Shown in pieces: positions 17,057-24,514 of a stretch of 36,420 bases of DNA. The position numbers and the translations under genes are program-made. The notes under the pieces were generated by a model that saw only the letters and a list, made by a program, of their open reading frames with translations, searched no databases and was not told the origin of the DNA. How positions within the stretch are numbered: position 1 is the stretch's first letter; each line of letters opens with the position of its first letter. The DNA comes from Jeotgalibacillus sp. R-1-5s-1 (lineage in GTDB: Bacteria > Bacillota > Bacilli > Bacillales > Jeotgalibacillaceae). The stretch lies in assembly GCF_004405105.1 (NCBI RefSeq), contig NZ_SORW01000020.1, positions 1 through 36,420 on the forward strand, read 5' to 3'.

Positions 17057-18257
17057 CCTCTATCCACGGTACATAGGCAGCATCCACTTCAGGAACAAAA
17101 GATTCTAGTAGCGCTTCCTGACTCAGCACGGTAGCACCCCGGTCGAGTTCCTCGAAGCCAGCCAGATTGTCACCGTCCAGTTTAGACGGGTCAATCGGTG
17201 TATTTTCCCCCCAGTATTGAGGATCAAGCTTGGCAAGCTGTGCCTCCGGCGTTAAAAAGAAGTTAATTGCCGTCAGCGCCGCCTCTTTTGATGGGCTGTT
17301 ATAAGGAATCGATAAAAAGTGCGTGTTACCAATAGATCCCGGATCTTCAAGGACAAACGCTTTTGTCGTATCAGGGAAAATCCCGTCAGCGACGAGTGAT
17401 TCTGCACGTGCCTCGTTGTACCCCATTGTCATCCATACTTCGCCCTGACTGTACAGTCGATCCAGTTCCTCAAGTGTTCCCGGATATGTTTCTCCGCCGC
17501 GCCACAGGTTAGACTCAATTTCATTCAGGTAAACCCACATGCCTGCTGACTCTCCCGCTGCAAACTCTTCTGAAAATGGCTCTTCTAGTAAGGTATCAAC
17601 AGATGACGCTGTCCCGTATAAGATATGTCTTAAAAATGCATTACCCGTAAAATCATCTGCTGCAGGGTACGTAAATCTTCCCGGATTTTCCTGAATCCAC
17701 GCAGATAACTCTTCAAGGTTTGATGGCGGCTCATCAATCTTTGAGGAATCATAATGAAAGACGAATTGCACCTTTCCCCACGGCGCTTCATATCCTTCTG
17801 TTTCCGTACCAAAATCATAAGCAAAATCCAGACTTTCTGTATCATAAAATTCTTCAAAGGCAGGCAGTTGATCCGTGATCGGACCATACAGCAGCTCGTT
17901 TTCCTTTGCCCGCTTAAAATTCTCACCGTTCATCCAGATGATATCGATCGTGCCATCGTCCTGCCCAGCACGTTTTTCAGTCTCAAGCTTTTGAATAATT
18001 TCATTCGTATCAAGAGGAATTCGCTCAAGCGTCACATCGTAGGCTTCCTTCAGGGCCGGAATGGCATAGTCGTCGATATAACGGTTAATCCCTTCATCTC
18101 CGCCCCACATATAAAGACGGACTGTGTCACCTTCAGCTTCTGCCGTTATTTCATCCCACGTCAGATCACTCAGCTCCTGTTCCTGCTGGTCACCATTTGT
18201 CATATTACATCCGGCCAGAAACACAACTCCAGCCATTGCAAACATTCGTTTTTTCAT
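17025..18257 (-). CDS. Substrate-binding lipoprotein, YnjB-like
   Basis: A 410-residue extracellular solute-binding lipoprotein with an N-terminal membrane segment and lipobox LAGC (Cys17). Internal features such as YMWGGDEGINRYIDD, DIIWMNGENFKRAKENELL and IGNTHFLSIPYNSP recall, from memory, the E. coli YnjB family (COG4134), whose substrate is not established. The ATG at 18257 is preferred since TGAGGTGG lies five bases upstream; the GTG three codons earlier is part of that SD. It is the first gene of the seven-gene operon, behind a palindromic site. Confidence 0.85.
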   Translation of the reverse strand: MKKRMFAMAGVVFLAGCNMTNGDQQEQELSDLTWDEITAEAEGDTVRLYMWGGDEGINRYIDDYAIPALKEAYDVTLERIPLDTNEIIQKLETEKRAGQDDGTIDIIWMNGENFKRAKENELLYGPITDQLPAFEEFYDTESLDFAYDFGTETEGYEAPWGKVQFVFHYDSSKIDEPPSNLEELSAWIQENPGRFTYPAADDFTGNAFLRHILYGTASSVDTLLEEPFSEEFAAGESAGMWVYLNEIESNLWRGGETYPGTLEELDRLYSQGEVWMTMGYNEARAESLVADGIFPDTTKAFVLEDPGSIGNTHFLSIPYNSPSKEAALTAINFFLTPEAQLAKLDPQYWGENTPIDPSKLDGDNLAGFEELDRGATVLSQEALLESFVPEVDAAYVPWIEDEWINEVVSD

Positions 18258-18295
18258 TTTTTCCACCTCAACAGTTATTATTCTGTATACGATTC

Positions 18296-18311
18296 ATCTA
18301 TTTAAATAGAT
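18296..18311. promoter_or_regulatory. Candidate operator of the seven-gene operon
   Basis: Perfect 16-bp palindrome ATCTATTTAAATAGAT, 39-54 bases before the first start codon, in the region where promoter and mRNA start are expected. No regulator gene is adjacent. Confidence 0.45.
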
Positions 18312-18415
18312 CATTTTAATTCAGCATCTGTAGCTGTCTTTTTGATTTTATCTTTTATTTTTCGACGATCCTATTTCTCATGCTCTCAAATATGTATACA
18401 GGACCGGTTTGAGAC

Positions 18416-18452
18416 TTTAAAAAAAGTACCTGATTCCACTGATCAGGTACTT
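18416..18452 (-). terminator. Terminator of the 18459 gene
   Basis: Minus strand: AAGTACCTGAT, seven-base loop, ATCAGGTACTT followed by a long T-run; it starts just after the stop. Confidence 0.9.
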
Positions 18453-18458
18453 GGATAT

Positions 18459-19229
18459 TTAAAGAATAGCCGTCCATTCTTTCGTTTTCCGGTCGAATGA
18501 AAATACAGCTGCCGGCTCTCTTTTTGATTTAGCTTTCATATCGTCCTGAAGATCGTCCATATTGGAGTAATCACCGACCACCCAGACAGGCAGCTCAATC
18601 TTTCCTTTACCCCCAATACCATGCTGGACTGAAATAATGACCCCATCCCTCAGCAAATGGGAAAGTGACATCACAACTTCTTTTGGAATCGCAGGAAGCG
18701 ACTTCTCCTTTTTCCACTGAATCAGGCCCCTGCCACCCTTTTTGGCATTCCACTTTTCAGGCACAACGGTTCCGACCAGCTGAAAAAAATCCGGCCACTC
18801 CCGGTAATATGTTCGGTTTAGCAGACCATCCTCTGAAGATAGGTAGGCAAATCGGTTATTCAGCTTTTTATAAAATGGCGTGTTGAGGTGATGCTTCATA
18901 TGCCCGATATATAGAAGCTCTGCGATTTCCTGAGGGGACATTTCATCAAGACCCGCCTCGTCCTCAAAGTCAATCCAGCAGAAATCCCCATAAGAGGCTA
19001 CATCTTCTTTGACAAGCTTGGACACCTCGTCTGCGTTCACGTACTCAAGGTATGTATGCATATTAAATGACGTTTGCTCGTACTGGTGTTTAACCAGAAG
19101 TAAATGATGGAGATGATCTGAAAGTGCATGATAAAATTCTTTGAATTCGATTCCGTTAGACATGACAAAATCCTGGGATAAATTCAGGTGTAAATAAATC
19201 CATCCCTGTGAACCCGCCTGATTTTTCAT
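18459..19229 (-). CDS. Unknown soluble protein, 256 residues
   Basis: I do not recognise this protein. It has no signal peptide or membrane helix and is rich in His and aromatic residues in the first half (EFYHALSDHLHHLLLVKHQYEQ; YIGHMKHHLNTPFYKKL). The latter half has the stretches FFQLVGTVVPEKW and ELPVWVVGDYSNMDDLQDDM. GGGGAG stands eight bases before the ATG at 19229; an open frame runs to 19313 without a ribosome site. It is a single gene with its own terminator, divergent from rodA. Confidence 0.8.
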   Translation of the reverse strand: MKNQAGSQGWIYLHLNLSQDFVMSNGIEFKEFYHALSDHLHHLLLVKHQYEQTSFNMHTYLEYVNADEVSKLVKEDVASYGDFCWIDFEDEAGLDEMSPQEIAELLYIGHMKHHLNTPFYKKLNNRFAYLSSEDGLLNRTYYREWPDFFQLVGTVVPEKWNAKKGGRGLIQWKKEKSLPAIPKEVVMSLSHLLRDGVIISVQHGIGGKGKIELPVWVVGDYSNMDDLQDDMKAKSKREPAAVFSFDRKTKEWTAIL

Positions 19230-19431
19230 GTGATCATCTCCCCGTCCGACTGTGATATACCTCATTGTATCAAATTGTCTGTCTAACGCGAAAAAATAAC
19301 TTCCCGAAATCATGTCAAATTTAAGAACATCCGGTCTAACATCCTTTCTTTTTCTTTTGATCCGTTCTTATTATTATGAACAGTTTGTCACATTCGAAAC
19401 TTCCAGTGCCTGTTTTACGTCTATTCAATAG

Positions 19432-19499
19432 GCACCTCTGACGAAAGTAGCAGACTGATTTTATCAGGATGAGACTTCTTGTGAATTGTGAAGAGGTGC
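19432..19499 (+). promoter_or_regulatory. Structured leader upstream of rodA
   Basis: The 328-base divergent gap 19230-19557 has no gene. GCACCTCT (19432-19439) and AGAGGTGC (19492-19499) form an 8-bp inverted repeat enclosing the small hairpin CTGAT-TTT-ATCAG (19455-19467). The function is unknown; it would lie in the rodA leader if the promoter is upstream. Confidence 0.35.
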
Positions 19500-19557
19500 A
19501 TAATCTGATACGCTGATACTGAATGTCAAAGGAAATAATAGAATCCAGGTGAATAGA

Positions 19558-20739
19558 TTGAATAATAATAATAACTTTTCAGACCGAATTGATTGGACAC
19601 TTGCCAGTCTTTTAATATTGTTTATGATCTCGAGTGTTGTCGCCATCGCATCTGCGCAAACAACAGGGCAGTACGCTGCACTTGGCACGAACTTTGCGCT
19701 TAGACAGGGCGCTATTTATGCTGTCGGCTTCGTTATGATTGCTTTTATGATGTATTTTGATATGGATCAGTTCAGAAAGCTCGCATGGGTCTTTTATGGA
19801 TTCGGCGTGATCCTGCTGGTCGGTTTACTTATCCTTCCTGAGAGCATTGTTCCTTACCGAAATGGTGCTTACAGCTGGTATTACTTCCCGCTTATCGGCA
19901 CACTGCAGCCCTCAGAGTTTATGAAAACATTTACTGTTATTGCCCTCGCCCGGGTTGTAACCGTTCATAATGAAGCATTTGTTAACCGTGATGTAAAAAG
20001 TGATCTCTGGTTGCTTGTTAAAATCGGATTAATTTCAGGAATTCCATTCGTTTTAATCAGCCAGCAGCCTGACCTGGGTACAATGCTTGTCTTTATTGCC
20101 ATTACAGTCGGTGTGATTCTCGTATCCGGTATTTCATGGAAACTGCTGCTTCCTACATTCGGCACGATCACAGCTGTAGCCGGCGCAGCACTCTATTTTG
20201 CGATTTTCCGTCAGGACCTCATGGCCAGATACTTTCAAGATTACCAGCTGCGAAGAATTTACTCGTGGCTTGACCCTTACTCGTATGCGTCCGGCGATGC
20301 CTACCAGCTGACAACTGCGATGAGCGCGATCGGTTCCGGGGAGATATTCGGAAAAGGGTTCCAGGATCGCCAGGTGTATGTGCCGGATAACCATACAGAT
20401 TTTATTTTTGCCGTTATTGGCGAAGAGTACGGATTTATCGGGGCGAGCTTTGTTGTCAGTTTGTTTTTCCTTCTTATTTATCATTTGACAAAGGTCGCGC
20501 TTGAGACGAAAAGCCAGTTTAATGTGTACGTGTGTGCCGGTGTGATCAGTATGATTACCTTCCATGTCTTCCAGAATATCGGGATGACGATCCAGCTGCT
20601 GCCGATTACGGGTATTCCATTACCTCTTGTCAGTTACGGAGGAAGTTCGCTGATTGGTACATTGTTTGCACTGGGGCTATTGTTCTCGATGCGTTTTCAT
20701 CACAAAACCTATATGTTCTCTTCCGAAGAGGAAAATTAA
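19558..20739 (+). CDS. rodA: SEDS peptidoglycan glycosyltransferase, RodA-type
   Basis: A polytopic membrane polymerase of the SEDS family (about ten helices) that polymerises lipid II into glycan strands during rod elongation with a class B PBP. It has PSEFMK, WLDPY, the extracellular DNHTDFIFA segment with the presumed catalytic Asp, and the C-terminal GIPLPLVSYGGSSL motif. The length (393 residues) equals what I recall for B. subtilis RodA. I chose TTG 19558 because AGGTGA (19547-19552) is five bases upstream; the GTG at 19549 is within that SD. The N-terminus is Asn-rich. FtsW is a possible but less likely alternative. Confidence 0.88.
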   Translation: MNNNNNFSDRIDWTLASLLILFMISSVVAIASAQTTGQYAALGTNFALRQGAIYAVGFVMIAFMMYFDMDQFRKLAWVFYGFGVILLVGLLILPESIVPYRNGAYSWYYFPLIGTLQPSEFMKTFTVIALARVVTVHNEAFVNRDVKSDLWLLVKIGLISGIPFVLISQQPDLGTMLVFIAITVGVILVSGISWKLLLPTFGTITAVAGAALYFAIFRQDLMARYFQDYQLRRIYSWLDPYSYASGDAYQLTTAMSAIGSGEIFGKGFQDRQVYVPDNHTDFIFAVIGEEYGFIGASFVVSLFFLLIYHLTKVALETKSQFNVYVCAGVISMITFHVFQNIGMTIQLLPITGIPLPLVSYGGSSLIGTLFALGLLFSMRFHHKTYMFSSEEEN

Positions 20740-20740
20740 A

Positions 20741-20767
20741 GAGCCGTTTGCGAACGGTTCTTTTTTT
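20741..20767 (+). terminator. Terminator of rodA
   Basis: GAGCCGTT, short loop, AACGGTTC then seven T, directly after the stop. The following 320 bases to the phosphatase hold only AT-rich sequence, small alternative hairpins (20854-20884) and possible PhoP repeats. Confidence 0.88.
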
Positions 20768-21088
20768 ATGTTTTTAGAATCGTGCCAGGTCAGCTTTTTA
20801 TCAATCACATGACAAAAAATACCCCTTAAGTTTACCTGAAACAGACTGCTCCTAAAGATACAAAACCCTATCTTTAAGGGTTTTATAAGAAACCAAATCC
20901 CGTTCCATTTATTTGTAAATGAATCAATAGTACGAAATCCGAATCTTTTTTGTTATTTTAACATGATGAATTTTACGCTTCCTTTACTTTCCATAAAGAA
21001 ATGGTAAATCTACTTGTCGTCACATAAAAGTTTTCGCATACTTGCGTTGTACATATCACAAACGCGCTAAGCGAAAGGAGTTTTTCAC

Positions 21089-22381
21089 ATGTGGAAAAAG
21101 GCAACGTCTATTACGATGGCAAGTGCATTACTTTTAGGAAGTGCTGTTTATATGAACGATCAGGCTGAAGCGAATAACGGAAAAGGTAAAGGTGCTAAGA
21201 AGGATCAGAACGTCATCCTGCTTATTCCGGACGGTTACTCTGCTTCCCAGGCTACTGCATACCGATGGTTTAAAGGTGAAGAGTCTGTAATGGATGAACA
21301 TCTGGTCGGAATGATGAAAACTCATTCAGCGGATACAGAGGTTACTGACTCAGCTGCAGCGGGTACAGCGATGGCCACTGGCGAAAAGACAAATAACGGT
21401 ATGATCAGCGTGACACCGGATGGAGAAGAAATCGAAACGGTACTTGAAAAGGCTGAAGCAAATGGAAAGTCTACCGGTTTAGTTGCCACTTCTACGATTA
21501 CCCATGCCACACCGGCTGTATTCGGATCTCATGTAGCATCACGTAATGACGAGGATTCTATTGCCCCACAGCTGCTTGAAAACGATGTTGATGTTCTTTA
21601 CGGTGGAGGCGCCAAATACTTTACAGATGAAATGATGGAGCAGGCAGAGGAAATGGGCTACAGCTTTGCTGAAAAAGCTGCCGATCTTGAAGGTGTCAGC
21701 GGGGAAGAAAAAGTACTTGGTCTATTTGCTGACGATGCAATGGCAACTTCTCTTGACCGAGAAGGTACAGAACAGCCAAGCCTTGCTGAAATGACTTCTT
21801 CTGCAATTGATGTCCTGGATCAGAATAAAGATGGTTTCTTCCTGATGGTGGAGGGAAGCCAGATTGACTGGGCAGGTCATGCGCATGATATCGGCTGGTC
21901 TATGAACGATACAAAGGACTTTGAGGATGCAGTAAAAGAAGCACTGGAATTTGCTAAGAAAGATAAGAATACAACCGTGATTATTGCAGGGGATCACGAG
22001 ACTGGCGGTATGAGTGTTGGTGATCAGGATCTTTATGATACAAATCTTGAGTTTGTCCGTGGTATTACCGCAACGGGTGATATGATGGCTGAGATGCTGA
22101 ATGAAGACCGCTCTAACGCAGCTGAAGTTGTGGAAGAACATACAGGTCTTGTTCTAACTGAGGAACAGGTCGCAGAAATTCAGTCTGCTGAAGAGGATCG
22201 CGTTGCCATTACAATCAATCAGTTTGTCAGTGAGGAAGCACTGATCGGCTGGACAACGGAAGCTCATACAGGGGTGGATGTACCTGTATACGCATTCGGC
22301 CCGGGTAAAGACGAGTTTGCAGGGCTTCTTGATAATACTGATATTGCAAAAAACATTGAGGAAGTATTGAAATTAAAATAA
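21089..22381 (+). CDS. Alkaline phosphatase, secreted
   Basis: A 430-residue phosphomonoesterase of the PhoA superfamily that frees phosphate from organic esters outside the cell. A signal peptide covers about residues 1-28. The metal and catalytic motifs are complete: IPDG (Asp48), TDSAAAGTAMATG with nucleophile Ser88, THATPAVFGSHVASR, EGSQIDWAGHAHD, AGDHETGG and TEAHTGVDVPVYAFGPG. AAAGGAG precedes the ATG. Such genes are usually PhoP-controlled; two TTTAC-type repeats 11 bp apart lie at 20972 and 20983, but the promoter is not clear. It is a single gene with its own terminator. Confidence 0.93.
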   Translation: MWKKATSITMASALLLGSAVYMNDQAEANNGKGKGAKKDQNVILLIPDGYSASQATAYRWFKGEESVMDEHLVGMMKTHSADTEVTDSAAAGTAMATGEKTNNGMISVTPDGEEIETVLEKAEANGKSTGLVATSTITHATPAVFGSHVASRNDEDSIAPQLLENDVDVLYGGGAKYFTDEMMEQAEEMGYSFAEKAADLEGVSGEEKVLGLFADDAMATSLDREGTEQPSLAEMTSSAIDVLDQNKDGFFLMVEGSQIDWAGHAHDIGWSMNDTKDFEDAVKEALEFAKKDKNTTVIIAGDHETGGMSVGDQDLYDTNLEFVRGITATGDMMAEMLNEDRSNAAEVVEEHTGLVLTEEQVAEIQSAEEDRVAITINQFVSEEALIGWTTEAHTGVDVPVYAFGPGKDEFAGLLDNTDIAKNIEEVLKLK

Positions 22382-22390
22382 ATATTTACG

Positions 22391-22423
22391 GACGGACAGG
22401 CTGAGGCTTGTCCGTCTTTTTTT
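22391..22423 (+). terminator. Terminator of the alkaline phosphatase gene
   Basis: GACGGACA/TGTCCGTC stem with a short GC loop, then seven T. Confidence 0.92.
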
Positions 22424-22424
22424 G

Positions 22425-22550
22425 AACGTGAGGTTGTCGGAGGAATTCTTGAGGTGCGGGGGTGAGTTCGTCAGGTTGCTGTGGACTTTCGTGAGGTCAC
22501 CTCCCACATTCGTGAGCTCCGGTCAAACATTCGTCAGTTTCACTCTAAAA
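22425..22550. repeat. 21-bp-phased repeat array A
   Basis: Six units start at 22425, 22446, 22467, 22488, 22509 and 22530, exactly 21 bp apart. The core is TTCGT(G/C)AGGT; the other eleven bases are unrelated. The array fills the gap between the phosphatase terminator and the lipid-kinase terminator. Confidence 0.9.
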
Positions 22551-22570
22551 GACCCACCCACCTGACCAAT

Positions 22571-22606
22571 TGAAAAACAGACAACTCATCACCCCGGTTG
22601 TCTGTT
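22571..22606 (-). terminator. Terminator of the lipid kinase gene
   Basis: Minus strand: AACAGACAAC, eleven-base loop, GTTGTCTGTT, then TTTC; starts ten bases after the stop. Confidence 0.88.
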
Positions 22607-22615
22607 ACGGTTCTT

Positions 22616-23521
22616 TTATAGTTGATGTGGTATTTCCGGAACGACGATCCTTAAACAGTCTTTTTCCACGACTAAATGATGGTTCTGTCCTTCATAATGC
22701 TCTCCATCCATGTCAATCACCTGAGATTTCCCGAGACTGACGGTGAGCTCTTTGCACTGATAATGCAGGATGTCTGAATTCGACGTATCCCAATCGACCA
22801 TGGCTTTTGCAGCTAAAATTTCCTTAAATAAAGGAAATCCGCTCTCTTTTAAAATTAACAGATCCATCAATCCGTCATGCAAATCAATTGATGCTAGAGG
22901 AAATTCAGTCGCTCCAATGGATTTGCCGTTCATCACAAGCAGCATGACAGCTTCACCTTCAACGACTTTCTGATCAACTTCCAGCTGATAATGAAAGTCC
23001 TCCTGTCCACTGAGTGATTTTATCGCACTGACGTAATAACTGATTCGGCCGAACACATTTTTCGAATCATCGTTTATATTTTGAGATGCTTCTGCGATTA
23101 ATCCGGTTCCCCAGAAATTTGAGAAATACCTGCCGTTGCTTTCAACGAGATCCACAGGTTTTTCTGTACCGCCATGAACGATAAGTTCTGCCGCACGTTT
23201 GATGTTCAGCGGAATGTTAAGTGACCTGGCGAAATCATTACATGTTCCGGCCGGAATGATGCCGATAACAGGACGCTTATCAAGTGGTGCTAGACCGTTT
23301 ACACACTCATGAACCGTCCCGTCACCACCCATGATGACAACAAGATCCACTTCTTCCCCATGCTGTCTGCAAAAACGTTCGGCATCACCGGGTTTTTGCG
23401 TCTGGTAAAGAGACAGAGCAGGTATGGATGCCGCCAATACCCCCGCTGTCTGGCTGATCAGTTTTTCAATTTCTTTTTCCCCGGCACTGCCTTTGTAAAT
23501 CAACATCGCTTTTTGATACAC
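22616..23521 (-). CDS. Diacylglycerol kinase-family lipid kinase (YegS/DgkB type)
   Basis: A 301-residue enzyme that phosphorylates a lipid hydroxyl, probably diacylglycerol or a related lipid, recycling it into phospholipid synthesis. It shows the family's MGGDGTVHECVNGL motif (GGDGT 65-69), GIIPAGTCNDFARSL, and the C-terminal beta-sandwich with IDMDGE. The start is a GTG at 23521 with AGGAGG seven bases upstream. It converges with the phosphatase gene. Exact lipid specificity cannot be read. Confidence 0.88.
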   Translation of the reverse strand: MYQKAMLIYKGSAGEKEIEKLISQTAGVLAASIPALSLYQTQKPGDAERFCRQHGEEVDLVVIMGGDGTVHECVNGLAPLDKRPVIGIIPAGTCNDFARSLNIPLNIKRAAELIVHGGTEKPVDLVESNGRYFSNFWGTGLIAEASQNINDDSKNVFGRISYYVSAIKSLSGQEDFHYQLEVDQKVVEGEAVMLLVMNGKSIGATEFPLASIDLHDGLMDLLILKESGFPLFKEILAAKAMVDWDTSNSDILHYQCKELTVSLGKSQVIDMDGEHYEGQNHHLVVEKDCLRIVVPEIPHQL

Positions 23522-23620
23522 AACCCTGCCTCCTCTCTACTGTTCTTTTTATACCCGAATTCAGGAAATATACTACATGATTTTGCAAAAGGCTGCTTTA
23601 TGTATTTTACGCGCCAAAAT

Positions 23621-23648
23621 AAAAAAGGTCCCCACTTGGAGCACCTTT
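23621..23648 (-). terminator. Terminator of the 44-residue gene
   Basis: Minus strand: AAAGGT plus a GC inner stem, loop AAGT, ACCTTTTTT; it directly follows the small gene. Confidence 0.75.
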
Positions 23649-23658
23649 CGCGTAATCA

Positions 23659-23793
23659 TTATGTTCCGGATATCTGATGCGGCTGCTTGACAGACTCGAG
23701 TATCTCCAGGCGTGATTTCGTGGTTGAAATTTTTACCCCGACTTCTGACAGTTTCGTCATCATCTCCTTGATGGTTTCACTGTTTCTTGACAT
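23659..23793 (-). CDS. Small protein, 44 residues, unknown
   Basis: A short gene with ATG at 23793, the SD GAGAGGTG six bases before it, and a terminator right after the stop. The product starts MSRNSETIKEMMTKL and is basic and helical, without a membrane segment or cysteines. It resembles no family that I can name. The ribosome site, terminator and independent position between two genes make it a likely real gene; its upstream region is strongly AT-rich. Confidence 0.65.
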   Translation of the reverse strand: MSRNSETIKEMMTKLSEVGVKISTTKSRLEILESVKQPHQISGT

Positions 23794-24018
23794 GCTGAGC
23801 ACCTCTCCCGAAAAGTTTGATTATATACATATAAACGAATAAAATCTCTAAAAAGTTTCATTTTCGCTTAAAAAAATTTAAATAAGCATTATTACGATTA
23901 TGATACCACTTTCACAAAATAAAAAACCTGAATTTAAGAAAAATTAATGATTTTGTTAAATGAATAAAATCTATCTCATTCCGCATACTACAAATTGAAT
24001 AAATTGGAGGTGTTGAGA

Positions 24019-24426
24019 ATGAACGTACGTGAAGTAATGACACAGGATGTTATCACATGCAGTAAGCAGGATACAGTGGAAACAGCAGCAGAAATGATGA
24101 AAAAACATGACATTGGTGTGCTTCCTGTCGTAGACGAAAGTGGCCGCCCGGTTGGAATGGTAACGGATCGTGATATCGTGATCCGCGGTGTGGCAGAACA
24201 TAAGAGTCAATCGGTTGATCAGGTCATGACGCATGAATTAATTCATGTAACGCCTGAGACGACTTCAGAAGAGGCCGCCGATGTAATGGCTTCTTCTCAG
24301 GTGCGCCGCCTGCCTGTTGTACAGGATGAGCGTATTGTTGGCCTTGTTTCTTTAGGAGATTTGTCTGTGAATCCACAGTCTAACCAAAAGGCCGGGGATA
24401 CATTAACGGATATTTCCCAGCCTTAA
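24019..24426 (+). CDS. yhcV: Tandem CBS-domain protein, YhcV-like
   Basis: A 135-residue cytoplasmic protein made of two CBS domains (about 2-58 and 68-122), which usually bind adenine nucleotides. Motifs: VREVMTQDVIT, IGVLPVVDESGRPVGMVTDRDIVIRG, VMTHELI, VRRLPVVQDERIVGLVSLGDLSVN. The tail AGDTLTDIS matches, from memory, B. subtilis YhcV. GGAGGTG precedes the ATG; an earlier TTG lies upstream of that SD and is not used. It is monocistronic; the ligand and target are unknown. Confidence 0.85.
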   Translation: MNVREVMTQDVITCSKQDTVETAAEMMKKHDIGVLPVVDESGRPVGMVTDRDIVIRGVAEHKSQSVDQVMTHELIHVTPETTSEEAADVMASSQVRRLPVVQDERIVGLVSLGDLSVNPQSNQKAGDTLTDISQP

Positions 24427-24473
24427 GTAAACCCATTCTATGTAACGTGTGAGTTTCAGCACACACCTAATAC

Positions 24474-24512
24474 AAAAAGCGACTGGAACGTCTACATGTT
24501 CCAGTCGCTTTT
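24474..24512. terminator. Bidirectional terminator between the CBS gene and copA
   Basis: AAAAGCGACTGGAAC and its perfect complement with an eight-base loop, flanked by A- and T-runs. Confidence 0.93.
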
Positions 24513-24514
24513 CA

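Noticed and set aside
20134-20565. Minus-strand open frame of 143 codons opposite rodA
   Set aside because: Shadow of the conserved SEDS gene; low-plausibility composition and no ribosome site.
23894-23915. Fur-box-like sequence before the CBS gene (CATTATTACGATTATGAT)
   Set aside because: It does not have the inverted symmetry of a 7-1-7 Fur site; AT-rich chance is more likely.
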